Assembly: GCA_947466965.1 (NCBI GenBank)
Contig: CANIFU010000006.1
Location: 1-64,000, forward strand
Origin: Bacteroidota bacterium
GTDB taxonomy: Bacteria; Bacteroidota; Bacteroidia; 2-12-FULL-35-15
DNA length: 64,000 bases
Direction: 5' to 3'
Of the stretch, positions 7,998 to 16,084 are shown in pieces (the first letter of the stretch is position 1; each line of letters starts with the position of its first letter). The notes beneath the pieces are model-generated. The model was given only the letters and a program-made list of their open reading frames with translations. It searched no databases and was not told the origin of the DNA. Made by a program: the position numbers and the translations under genes.

Positions 7998-8894
7998 TTG
8001 AAGACCAAGAAAATATATTTTTTTTTTCTTGTTTTAGTTTTAGCATCCTGCTGGAACAATTCAACCTATAAGGGTTTCACAGAAACCGATTCCGGCTTGT
8101 TTTACAAGCTACAAATGATTGGAGATGGGAAACGCAAAGCCAATATTGGTGATTACCTGCAACTAAACATTACTTATAAAACCGATAAGGATTCCGTTTT
8201 TATGGATACGAAATCGAGCAACGACATTGGAATGATAATACTCCCTTTTAACCATTCTTCATTCAAAGGTAGCTTCGAAGAAGGTTTAAGTTCTATGAAT
8301 GAAGGCGATAGTGTCTCTTTTATTGTTGACGCTTCCAATCTTTTTACTAGATTCTTTAAAACACCTCTGCCATTTTTTCTAAAAAAAGAGGCTGTTGTTA
8401 TTATGGATGTTAAGCTTCACCGTATTTTTAATAAAAAGGAATACGATGTGGAGCTTCATCGCTTCGAATCTATTATTGAAGACCGGGATATTGAGGAACA
8501 AAGAAAAATACAACTTTTTATTGATACCTCTAAAGTCTCTTTTTCACTTCTTCATAATGGAATGTTTTACTTGCCTATCACCCAAGGGGCAGGAGCGCAT
8601 CCTGAGCGAGGAAACACTATTCAGTTGAACTATACAGGATCTTTTTTAAATGGTAAAATTTTTGAATCTACCTATGATCGCGGACAACCTTTAGAATACA
8701 TTTTTGGAGAACAGGGACAGGTAATTAAAGGATTAGAATCTGCAATTTGTTTGATGAATGAAGGTGCAAAAGCAAAATTTATTATACCTTCGCATCTTGC
8801 ATACGGAGAAGATGGTTCTTCAACTGGAATTATTCCTCCATATACAACAGTTATTTACGAAATAGAATTATTAAATTTAACTAAAAAACAATAA
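7998..8894 (+). CDS. Lipoprotein with two FKBP-like domains
   Basis: A 298-residue lipoprotein starting at TTG, four bases after the previous stop; no ATG lies near the signal peptide. The leader FFFLVLVLASC gives lipidation at Cys18. The first FKBP-like domain (about residues 30-140) is degenerate: it has the SFKGSFEEGLSSMNEGDS segment but lacks the Tyr-Gly and IPP loop. The second (about 195-295) is complete: LNYTGSFLNGKIFEST, VIKGLESAI, HLAYGEDGSSTGIIPP. The architecture matches the next gene, so the two are probably duplicates. Expected role: peptidyl-prolyl isomerase or folding chaperone in the periplasm, anchored to a membrane. A run of ten Ts at 8018-8027 lies in the signal-peptide codons. 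Confidence 0.85.
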   Translation: MKTKKIYFFFLVLVLASCWNNSTYKGFTETDSGLFYKLQMIGDGKRKANIGDYLQLNITYKTDKDSVFMDTKSSNDIGMIILPFNHSSFKGSFEEGLSSMNEGDSVSFIVDASNLFTRFFKTPLPFFLKKEAVVIMDVKLHRIFNKKEYDVELHRFESIIEDRDIEEQRKIQLFIDTSKVSFSLLHNGMFYLPITQGAGAHPERGNTIQLNYTGSFLNGKIFESTYDRGQPLEYIFGEQGQVIKGLESAICLMNEGAKAKFIIPSHLAYGEDGSSTGIIPPYTTVIYEIELLNLTKKQ

Positions 8895-8900
8895 ATCAAA

Positions 8901-9905
8901 ATGAAAATTTCTTTTACAAAATCAATGGTAGCAATTGCTGTAGGTGTTGTTGTAACGATCTCTGCATGTACAAAATCTCCTTATCCGGGATATGAATCCA
9001 CTGAAAATGGATTGTATTATCAGTTTTATAAACAAGATGAAAATGCTGTAAAACCTGTTGAAGGTGATATTGTACGTTTAATAATGACTTACAAAAACAG
9101 TAAAGATTCTATTTTGTTCGATTCTAAAGTTGGAAATCCAAGTGGTACAAATTATATTGAATTTCCCCTGCAAAAAGCCACCTTCAAGGGTTCTTTTGAA
9201 GAAGCTTTATCTATGATGGGTGTTGGCGATAGTGCTAGTTTTATTATTAGTGCTGATTCTGTTTACTTGGTTACATTTAAAGCTCCAACACTTCCTCCGT
9301 ATATAGAAAAAGGAAGCATGCTAACCTTTGATGCAAAACTTGAAAAAATTACTTCAAAAGCAGAAGCTGAAGCAGAACGCAATAAAAAAATGGAAGAGCA
9401 AAAAGCAAGGATGGAAATGCTTAAAAACGAAGAGCCGAAGATCTTTTCTAAATATTTGGAAGACAATAAAATTACTACAAAACCAACATCAAGTGGCTTA
9501 TATTTCATTGAAAGCAAAAAAGGAAGTGGTAAAAAACCAAAGGCTGGTGAACTTGTAAAAGTAAATTATACTGGTCGTTTATTAAACGGAACTGTTTTTG
9601 ATACAAGTGATGAAGCTACTGCTAAAGCTTCGGGCACCTTTGATGAACGCAGACCTTACGAACCAATTGAATTTCCTTTAGGACAAGGTCAAGTGATTCC
9701 GGGTTGGGATGAAGGTATTATGCTGATGAGCGTTGGATCCAAAGGGCAATTGATCATTCCTTCCGCAATTGGATATGGTGCTCAGGGTGGTGGACCAATT
9801 CCTCCATTTTCACCTTTGGTATTTGATGTTGAATTAGTAAGCATTAGTCCAGCACCTGCTGCTGCTGCTGCTCCGAAAGTAATTCAAGGACAAAAAGTAA
9901 ACTAA
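8901..9905 (+). CDS. FKBP-type peptidyl-prolyl isomerase lipoprotein (two domains)
   Basis: A 334-residue lipoprotein with leader VVVTISAC (lipidation near Cys23). An N-terminal degenerate FKBP-like domain (about 30-140) is followed by a highly charged helix (about 140-175, rich in Glu, Lys and Met), probably a coiled spacer, then a full FKBP domain: VNYTGRLLNGTVFDTS, VIPGWDEGIMLMSVG, AIGYGAQGGGPIPP. The main domain carries the aromatic residues expected for catalysis (FD, Trp, Tyr). It ends in an Ala/Pro tail encoded partly by repeated GCT codons. It lies six bases after the previous gene and shares its layout, suggesting tandem duplication followed by divergence. Confidence 0.9.
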   Translation: MKISFTKSMVAIAVGVVVTISACTKSPYPGYESTENGLYYQFYKQDENAVKPVEGDIVRLIMTYKNSKDSILFDSKVGNPSGTNYIEFPLQKATFKGSFEEALSMMGVGDSASFIISADSVYLVTFKAPTLPPYIEKGSMLTFDAKLEKITSKAEAEAERNKKMEEQKARMEMLKNEEPKIFSKYLEDNKITTKPTSSGLYFIESKKGSGKKPKAGELVKVNYTGRLLNGTVFDTSDEATAKASGTFDERRPYEPIEFPLGQGQVIPGWDEGIMLMSVGSKGQLIIPSAIGYGAQGGGPIPPFSPLVFDVELVSISPAPAAAAAPKVIQGQKVN

Positions 9906-9939
9906 ATTGATTCATTGTATTTTAAAACAATAGTCTGAT

Positions 9940-11163
9940 ATGAAAAAAATAATAACAATTCTTTTGGCTTGCGCTACAATTGCTGTGGTTGCTCAGGAAA
10001 AACCTAAAAGCCAGAAAGTAAAAAAAACAAAAACAGTGAAAACAGCATCCGGATTAGAATATACAATTACTGAAAAGGGAAGTGGTAAAAAGCCTCAAAC
10101 TGGTGATAAAGTAATTGTTCATTATACAGGTAAACTTACTAATGATACGGTCTTTGATTCTTCTGTTAATCGCGGGCAGCCTTTTGAATTTAAACTAGGT
10201 GCCGGACAGGTGATTAAAGGTTGGGATGAGGCTTTTTTACTCTTGCAGATTGGCGATAAAGCTACCATTAAATTCGGACCTGAACTTGGTTACGGTGCAC
10301 AAGCCAATGGTAAAATCCCTGCTAATTCCACCCTTATTTTTGATGTTGAATTAATCGATATCAAAGAAGGCATTCGTGCTTGGGATGTAAAAGGTAAGGA
10401 TACAATTAAAACCGCGAGCGGACTGAAATACATTATCATTCAGGAAAATAAAACAGGCGAACAAGCTGTTGTTGGTACTATTGCTGAATTTAATTATTCA
10501 GGCTTTTTAGCGGATGGCAAAATGTTTGATTCTTCTGTTGAACGTGCGCAACCACTTTCTATTAAAGTTGGACAAAAACAATTAATGCCAGGTTGGGATG
10601 AAGGTATCGCTTTATTGCGTAAAGGTGAAAAAGCAAAATTGATTATTCCTGCCGAATTAGCTCTGGGCGCTGCCGGTTATCCACCAATCATTCCTCCAAA
10701 CTCCGATTTAGTCATGGATATCGAAATGTTGAATGTGAAAGTGATAACCGCACCTGCTTTATTTGATATAAAAGGTTTAGAGGCTAAAACCACTCCAAGC
10801 GGTCTGAAATATTATGAAGTGAAAAAAGCGGGATCTGCTGTAAAAGCTTCTGCTGGAAGCACCGTGAAAGTTCATTATTCTGGTTATCTGGCTGATGGTA
10901 AAATGTTTGACTCTTCTGTTGAACGTGGAGAACCAATTGAATTTCCTTTAGGTCAAGGTCGTGTTATTCCGGGTTGGGACGAAGGTATTGCCTTAATGAG
11001 CATTGGTGATAAATTACGTTTGGTTATTCCATATGCATTAGCATACGGTGAACAAGGTCGCCCACCAATGATTCCTGAAAAGGCTGAATTGACTTTTGAT
11101 GTGGAATTGGTTGATGTGAAAGCTGCCGATCAACATGGTCCTAATGATGGACACAACCATTAA
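9940..11163 (+). CDS. Periplasmic FKBP-type isomerase with three FKBP domains
   Basis: A 407-residue exported protein: an ordinary signal peptide (MKKIITILLACATIAVVAQ) with no clear lipobox, then three consecutive FKBP domains at about residues 30-145, 150-268 and 275-392, and a short His/Asn-rich tail (HGPNDGHNH). Domains 1 and 3 keep the active-site pattern (HYTG or HYSG, FDSSV.RG, VI.GWDE, LGYG/LAYG, IP). Domain 2 has LMPGWDE but reads ELALGAAGYPP where the catalytic Tyr should be, so it may bind rather than isomerise. It is the last gene of the operon, 34 bases after its neighbour, and is closed by a strong hairpin. Confidence 0.9.
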   Translation: MKKIITILLACATIAVVAQEKPKSQKVKKTKTVKTASGLEYTITEKGSGKKPQTGDKVIVHYTGKLTNDTVFDSSVNRGQPFEFKLGAGQVIKGWDEAFLLLQIGDKATIKFGPELGYGAQANGKIPANSTLIFDVELIDIKEGIRAWDVKGKDTIKTASGLKYIIIQENKTGEQAVVGTIAEFNYSGFLADGKMFDSSVERAQPLSIKVGQKQLMPGWDEGIALLRKGEKAKLIIPAELALGAAGYPPIIPPNSDLVMDIEMLNVKVITAPALFDIKGLEAKTTPSGLKYYEVKKAGSAVKASAGSTVKVHYSGYLADGKMFDSSVERGEPIEFPLGQGRVIPGWDEGIALMSIGDKLRLVIPYALAYGEQGRPPMIPEKAELTFDVELVDVKAADQHGPNDGHNH

Positions 11164-11182
11164 AAATCATAGATGATAAATA

Positions 11183-11216
11183 AAAAAACGTCCTGTTTAT
11201 AAACAGGACGTTTTTT
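11183..11216 (+). terminator. Strong terminator of the FKBP operon
   Basis: A fully self-complementary stem with halves CGTCCTGTTTA and TAAACAGGACG, preceded by six As and followed by six Ts. It ends the operon about 20 bases after the stop codon at 11163. Confidence 0.9.
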
Positions 11217-11238
11217 ATTTTATTTTTTATTACCACAG

Positions 11239-11267
11239 TTTACCTCCAAAGCAAAACAGTATATTTG
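11239..11267 (+). promoter_or_regulatory. Probable promoter of the O-acetylation cassette
   Basis: TATATTTG at 11260-11267 matches the Bacteroidota -7 consensus, and a TTTA at 11239-11242 lies 17 bases upstream in the place of the -33 TTTG. It stands 23 bases before the ATG of the first SGNH gene. The -33 half is imperfect. Confidence 0.5.
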
Positions 11268-11290
11268 AATTCAATTTCTTTTATCTTTAA

Positions 11291-12754
11291 ATGAGCAATA
11301 AAAACAGGCATTCACAACCTTTTATAATGGTACTTTCTGTTACCATCATTTTGCTCATTTGCTCACAATTGAAAACAGAATTTATTTTATTTGGTTTTAA
11401 AACCCAAAAAGTAGATCCTCTTGCTGATATATTGCAAAAAGGGATTCTCAAAAAAGTACCTCTTACGAATCCAGTTATCAACGATTCTATTATTGCAAAG
11501 GATAGTTCCGAATATGCTTTCCGCCAAACTGATTCAAGCAATATAGTTGACTTCGTTACCGATTCTAGTTCTGCTTTGTCACATTTCTTCCAATCGCTTA
11601 ACCTTCTTAAAAAGAAAAAGAGTAAAACCCGTATCGCATACTTTGGCGATTCAATGATTGAAGGCGACCTTATTTCTCAAGATTTCCGAGATTGTATGCA
11701 GGATTTTTTTGGTGGTAATGGTGTTGGTTATATACCTATCACCTCCATTGTTTCAGGTTTTAGAACCAGTGTTATCCATTCTTTTGGTGGCTGGACTACC
11801 TATAATTTATTAGAAAATATACCACAAAATCATTCTTTAGGAATTGCTGGTTTTTCTTTTGTTCCAAATACAACAACAGTTATTGATTCTAATAATTTCA
11901 CTTCAGGTAGTTGGGTGAAATATACTGCGGTTAATAAAAAACATTTGAATAAATTTTATGAAACAAAATTACTTTACGGTAAAAGTGAAGGCGATAATTT
12001 TGTAATCATTAATGGTAATAGATATAAATTGATTGGTTCAAATGAAGTGAATCAATTGGTTATAAATACCTTTTCTCAGCAGGTTAACGCTCGTTTTCAG
12101 TGTAATACACCCCTTGATATTTTTGGATTTAGTATGGAGTGTGATAGTGGCGTAATTGTAGATAATTTTTCATTCAGAGGCAATTCGGGTTTGCCAATAC
12201 AAAAAGTAAAAAAAACTATATATAGCGCTACAAATGCTTGCTTTGATTATGATTTGATAATTTTGGAATACGGGTTAAATGCAGTTGATCCCCGTGTTAC
12301 CGATTTTTCTTGGTACGAAAAAGGAATGAATGTTGTTATTAAACATATCAAAGCGAGTTTCCCTAATGCAAGTATTTTGTTAATTAGTGTTGGTGATAAA
12401 AGTTATCGAAAAGAAGGTGTTTATCAAACGGACCCAAGTGTTCCTATTTTAGTGGAAGCACAAAAACGAATGGCAAGGGATAATAAATTGGCTTTTTGGA
12501 GTTTATACGATGCCATGGGAGGATATGGATCAATGGTAAAATGGGTGGAAGGGGATACAACTTTCGCTAATAAAGATTATACGCATTTTAATTTTAAAGG
12601 AGCCCGCAAAGTTGGGAAATTATTGTTCAGTAAAATGATTACTGAATATAATGATTACAATAAAAAACAAAGAGCTCTTTCAATTTCGGATAAGCCTAAG
12701 GAGGGAAATGCTCCCTTAGAAAAAGATTCAACAAAAAATCAAGATGAAGAATAA
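11291..12754 (+). CDS. SGNH/GDSL-like membrane-anchored protein, first of the O-acetylation cassette
   Basis: A 487-residue protein with one hydrophobic N-terminal segment (about residues 12-25), which anchors it in the inner membrane or directs export. The SGNH fold begins near residue 115 with RIAYFGDSMIEGD, where the Ser of GDS is the expected nucleophile. Later blocks are ILEYGLNAVD (near 325) and, close to the C-terminus, DYTHFNFKGARKVG, which contains the expected His of the catalytic pair. Next to an MBOAT gene such proteins usually transfer acetyl groups to a polysaccharide or peptidoglycan, as AlgJ/AlgX and PatB do. The target polymer is unknown. Its end overlaps the next gene by 11 bases. 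Confidence 0.82.
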   Translation: MSNKNRHSQPFIMVLSVTIILLICSQLKTEFILFGFKTQKVDPLADILQKGILKKVPLTNPVINDSIIAKDSSEYAFRQTDSSNIVDFVTDSSSALSHFFQSLNLLKKKKSKTRIAYFGDSMIEGDLISQDFRDCMQDFFGGNGVGYIPITSIVSGFRTSVIHSFGGWTTYNLLENIPQNHSLGIAGFSFVPNTTTVIDSNNFTSGSWVKYTAVNKKHLNKFYETKLLYGKSEGDNFVIINGNRYKLIGSNEVNQLVINTFSQQVNARFQCNTPLDIFGFSMECDSGVIVDNFSFRGNSGLPIQKVKKTIYSATNACFDYDLIILEYGLNAVDPRVTDFSWYEKGMNVVIKHIKASFPNASILLISVGDKSYRKEGVYQTDPSVPILVEAQKRMARDNKLAFWSLYDAMGGYGSMVKWVEGDTTFANKDYTHFNFKGARKVGKLLFSKMITEYNDYNKKQRALSISDKPKEGNAPLEKDSTKNQDEE

Positions 12755-14012
12755 ATTTTTATTGCTACTATTCGTGTCTTACTTCATCCCTTTTTTTAAA
12801 TGGTCAGATTGCATGGCCCAAACACTTGATTCTGCGGCATACAAACAATACGCGTTTATAAAAAAAAATAGTAATCGAATTGAAAATGACAGTGTTTCAT
12901 TGACCTCATTTTATGAAAAACTTTATTTATTAGAACAGAATAAAAATAGCCGCGTAAACATCATTCATATTGGCGACTCCCATATTCAAGCAGATCATTT
13001 TTCGGGAGCTATGCGACAAAAACTTCAACTGAGATTCGGAAATGCAGGAAGGGGTTTAGTGTTTCCATACCGCTCCGCAAAAAGCAATGAGCCAATCTCA
13101 TACAAAACAACATCCAATGTTTCTTGGAATTACAAACGCAATGTATTCTTCGAAAATCCTTTACCAATAGGTGTCAGCGGTTTTACAATTGAGACGTGCG
13201 ACTCACTAGCAGAAATTAATCTGACTATAAAAGATCAGCCCAATCTCGGATATAGCTTTACAAAATTCAGTTTGTTCCATGAAAAAGGATTGAATAATTT
13301 TGATATCAGCATCTGTGACGAATTAAATTGTGAAAGAGGCGTATTTAAACCTACTGATACATCTTCAAATCCTTTTGTTTCTGAATTGAAGTTCGATAAA
13401 CCTATTCGTCAGATTTATCTTCGAAACAAGATTTCTGATTCGATAGGATCAAAGATAACTCGTATATATGGAATGTTATTGGAAAACGATTCATCTGGCA
13501 TTTTATACAATATGATCGGCGTGAATGGTGCAGAATACAGACATTATGTGATGTCGAAATATTTTACACAACAACTCTCATATTTAAGTTCCGATTTAGT
13601 AATTATCTCCTTAGGAACAAATGAAGCTTTTTCAAAAGGCTTTGATAAGGATTTATTTTACAGAAGTATTGACTCTTTAGTTGTAAGCGTAAAATCGATA
13701 AACCCTACTGCAGCTGTTTTAATTACAACTCCTCCCGATTCGTATCGGAAAACACGGAATGGACGAGTGAAAAATCCAGATATGAAAATAGCTAGAGCTA
13801 CTGTTGTAGCTTATTGTTTAAAACATAACATTGCATATTGGGACCTCTATGAAGTGATGGGTGGTTTTGGTTCAATGGGCAAGTGGTATGCTGTAAAATT
13901 GTCGGCCAAAGATCGTGTTCATTTCAGTGGAAAAGGATACCAAATCCAAGGCGATTTGTTTTACAATGCCTTGATGTATGGTTATGAAAAATATAAAAAA
14001 ACTAAAAAATAG
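12744..14012 (+). CDS. Second SGNH/GDSL-like hydrolase or acetyltransferase
   Basis: A 422-residue exported protein with a signal-like start (MKNKFLLLLFVSYFIPFF) and an SGNH domain. Block I is IIHIGDSHIQADH near residue 75, block III is IISLGTNEAF near 285 and block V is DRVHFSGKGYQIQ near 390 (Asp and His). It resembles the preceding protein in layout, including a VMGGFGSMGKW segment matched by AMGGYGSMVKW there, so the two are diverged tandem duplicates. Its start lies inside the end of the upstream gene, indicating translational coupling. One copy may be the transferase and the other an accessory or esterase; sequence alone does not tell which. Confidence 0.82.
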   Translation: MKNKFLLLLFVSYFIPFFKWSDCMAQTLDSAAYKQYAFIKKNSNRIENDSVSLTSFYEKLYLLEQNKNSRVNIIHIGDSHIQADHFSGAMRQKLQLRFGNAGRGLVFPYRSAKSNEPISYKTTSNVSWNYKRNVFFENPLPIGVSGFTIETCDSLAEINLTIKDQPNLGYSFTKFSLFHEKGLNNFDISICDELNCERGVFKPTDTSSNPFVSELKFDKPIRQIYLRNKISDSIGSKITRIYGMLLENDSSGILYNMIGVNGAEYRHYVMSKYFTQQLSYLSSDLVIISLGTNEAFSKGFDKDLFYRSIDSLVVSVKSINPTAAVLITTPPDSYRKTRNGRVKNPDMKIARATVVAYCLKHNIAYWDLYEVMGGFGSMGKWYAVKLSAKDRVHFSGKGYQIQGDLFYNALMYGYEKYKKTKK

Positions 14013-14024
14013 CACCGGAAATTA

Positions 14025-15515
14025 ATGTTTGAAGTTCAGTTCGATACCGACAAATTAATATCGCAGTTAACCTATAACTCGAAAGATCCCTTGTTATTCA
14101 ATAGTGGATTCTTTCTGTTTTTCTTTTGTATCTTTTTATTAGGATATCAGTTTTTATATAAGCGTAAACTGCTTCGCGTAGTCTATTTTACTATCTTTTC
14201 TCTTTATTTTTTTTATAAAGCTTGCGGTTTTTATTTTGGATTTATTTTGCTCTCTGCGGTAGTGGATTTTAATTTATCTAACTGGATCTACACAGCAAAA
14301 ACAAAAGGTAGAAAAAATGCAATTTTGATCTTCAGTATCATTATTAATTTAGGATTACTGTTCTATTTCAAATACACCGATTTTTTTATAGAAATCATAA
14401 ACGATCTGGAATTAGGACAAGTTAAACCTTTGAAACTTATTTTGCCCATCGGTATTTCGTTTTACACCTTCGAAAACTTAAGCTATACCATTGATGTTTA
14501 TCGAGGTAAGTTTAAGCCGGTATCTAGTTTTTTAGATTATTGTTTTTTTCTTTCCTTTTTTCCAAAATTGGTGATGGGTCCCATTGTGAGGGCTTCAGAT
14601 TTTATTCCGCAAATCAGAAAAGATATTTTTATTAGCAAAGAAGATATTGCTAAAGGGCTCTATCTGATTTTGGGTGGATTATTTAAAAAAGTAGTCATAT
14701 CGGACTATATTTATGTAAATTATGTACAATATATTTTTGATGATCCATCACGTCATTCGGGTATTGAATGCTTATTGGGTGTTTACGGTTATGCAATGGT
14801 AATCTATTGCGATTTCTCGGGTTATTCCGATATGGCAATTGGCATGGCACGTTGGATCGGTTTTACCATTAATGAAAACTTCGATTCGCCTTATAAGTCA
14901 AGCAGTATTACTGAATTTTGGCGGAGATGGCATATGTCATTATCCTCCTGGTTAAAAGATTATCTCTATATTTCATTGGGTGGAAACAAGGTAGGGAAGT
15001 TTCGCCAATATTTGAATCTGATGATTACCATGATTCTGGGCGGACTTTGGCATGGTGCACATGTTAACTTTATTGTTTGGGGAGCAATGCACGGAATTGT
15101 TTTAGCATTAGATAAAATGAGCACATCCATCGCCTCTCGCTTTCAGATCAATTTCAAAAAATCGAAATTGCATAGTGTTTTAGGAGTTACAATCACCTTT
15201 CATTTTGTATGTTTCTGCTGGATTTTCTTTAAAGCAAGTAGTTTTCAGGATGCTCAAATAATCCTTATTCAGATATTTACTAATTTTAATGCACAAGCAT
15301 GGAAGCCAATGCTAGAAGCCTATGGAATTGTATTTGGAGTTATGTTAATCGGATACATCATACACTTTGTACCTAAATCATATGAAGTATTTTCTGTAAA
15401 TATACTTTCCCGGATCTCTATCTTTGGTCGTTTGACTATAATGCTGATTTTTATATGGATTATTATTCAGGTAAAACAATCGGATCAAGTAATGCCGATT
15501 TATTTACAGTTTTAA
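14025..15515 (+). CDS. MBOAT family O-acyltransferase (AlgI-like)
   Basis: A 496-residue polytopic membrane protein with about ten hydrophobic segments. Family marks are LPIGISFYTFENLSYTIDVYRG near residues 145-164, FWRRWHMSLSSWLKDYLY near 300, and LGGLWHGAHVNFIVWGAMHG near 345, where the His of WHG is the conserved MBOAT residue. AlgI-type proteins pass acetyl groups from a cytoplasmic donor across the membrane to an SGNH partner outside, and both candidate partners are encoded just upstream (12-base gap). Together the three genes form a self-contained O-acetylation cassette. No polysaccharide synthesis genes lie next to it, so the acceptor could be encoded elsewhere or be peptidoglycan. Confidence 0.92.
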   Translation: MFEVQFDTDKLISQLTYNSKDPLLFNSGFFLFFFCIFLLGYQFLYKRKLLRVVYFTIFSLYFFYKACGFYFGFILLSAVVDFNLSNWIYTAKTKGRKNAILIFSIIINLGLLFYFKYTDFFIEIINDLELGQVKPLKLILPIGISFYTFENLSYTIDVYRGKFKPVSSFLDYCFFLSFFPKLVMGPIVRASDFIPQIRKDIFISKEDIAKGLYLILGGLFKKVVISDYIYVNYVQYIFDDPSRHSGIECLLGVYGYAMVIYCDFSGYSDMAIGMARWIGFTINENFDSPYKSSSITEFWRRWHMSLSSWLKDYLYISLGGNKVGKFRQYLNLMITMILGGLWHGAHVNFIVWGAMHGIVLALDKMSTSIASRFQINFKKSKLHSVLGVTITFHFVCFCWIFFKASSFQDAQIILIQIFTNFNAQAWKPMLEAYGIVFGVMLIGYIIHFVPKSYEVFSVNILSRISIFGRLTIMLIFIWIIIQVKQSDQVMPIYLQF

Positions 15516-15583
15516 TGTTTTCAGATAATTGACTCAGTTTTCAAAGAGACATTTTACGAATCAGAATACTTATTAATAAAATA

Positions 15584-15615
15584 TTTGGTCAATTAAATAA
15601 TAATTACGTTATTTG
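15584..15615 (+). promoter_or_regulatory. Likely promoter of rpmB
   Basis: TTTG at 15584-15587 and GTTATTTG at 15608-15615 are separated by 20 bases. The -7 box differs from TAnnTTTG in its first two bases but keeps TTTG. It leaves a leader of about 40 bases before the rpmB ATG. Confidence 0.4.
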
Positions 15616-15658
15616 CAGTCCTAAAAAATAAAATAGAATATATTTAATACAAAATACA

Positions 15659-15898
15659 ATGTCAAGAGTTTGCGAAATAACAGGAAAAAAAGCGATTGTA
15701 GGTAATAAAGTATCTCACTCAAATGCTAAAACGAAACGTAAATTCAACGTGAATTTACAAACAAAAAAGTTTTATTTAGCGGAAGAAGATAAGTGGATAA
15801 CGATCCGTATTTCTACTTCTGCGTTAAAAACGATCAACAAAAATGGTGTTGCTGCTGTTGTTAAAAAAGCCAGATTAGAAGGTTTTTTAAAGAAATAA
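15659..15898 (+). CDS. rpmB: 50S ribosomal protein L28
   Basis: A 79-residue basic protein of the large ribosomal subunit. It begins MSRVCEITGKKAIVGNKVSHSNAKT and has the L28 segment RRKFNVNLQ-like (KRKFNVNLQTKKFYLAEE). The length is typical. In many Bacteroidota rpmB, rpmG, the DUF4295 gene and ftsY lie in a row; here an aminopeptidase gene separates rpmB from the rest, and rpmB has its own terminator. Confidence 0.97.
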   Translation: MSRVCEITGKKAIVGNKVSHSNAKTKRKFNVNLQTKKFYLAEEDKWITIRISTSALKTINKNGVAAVVKKARLEGFLKK

Positions 15899-15924
15899 TA
15901 CATAAACCAACACTTAATTATATT

Positions 15925-15962
15925 AAAAAACGTTACTACATTTCGTAGTGACGTTTTTTTTT
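15925..15962 (+). terminator. Terminator of rpmB
   Basis: CGTTACTAC and GTAGTGACG pair (one G-T) around an ATTTC loop, flanked by six As and a run of nine Ts. It starts 27 bases after the rpmB stop. Confidence 0.88.
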
Positions 15963-16084
15963 AAATAGTTATTCAATAGTTTACGCAGGAACATATTTGC
16001 CCTTAAAATCTATTTTTTAAAATAAAATAATAGAAAAATTGCTTTAATTGATATTATTTAAATTATTGTTTTTAAGTATGTTAT

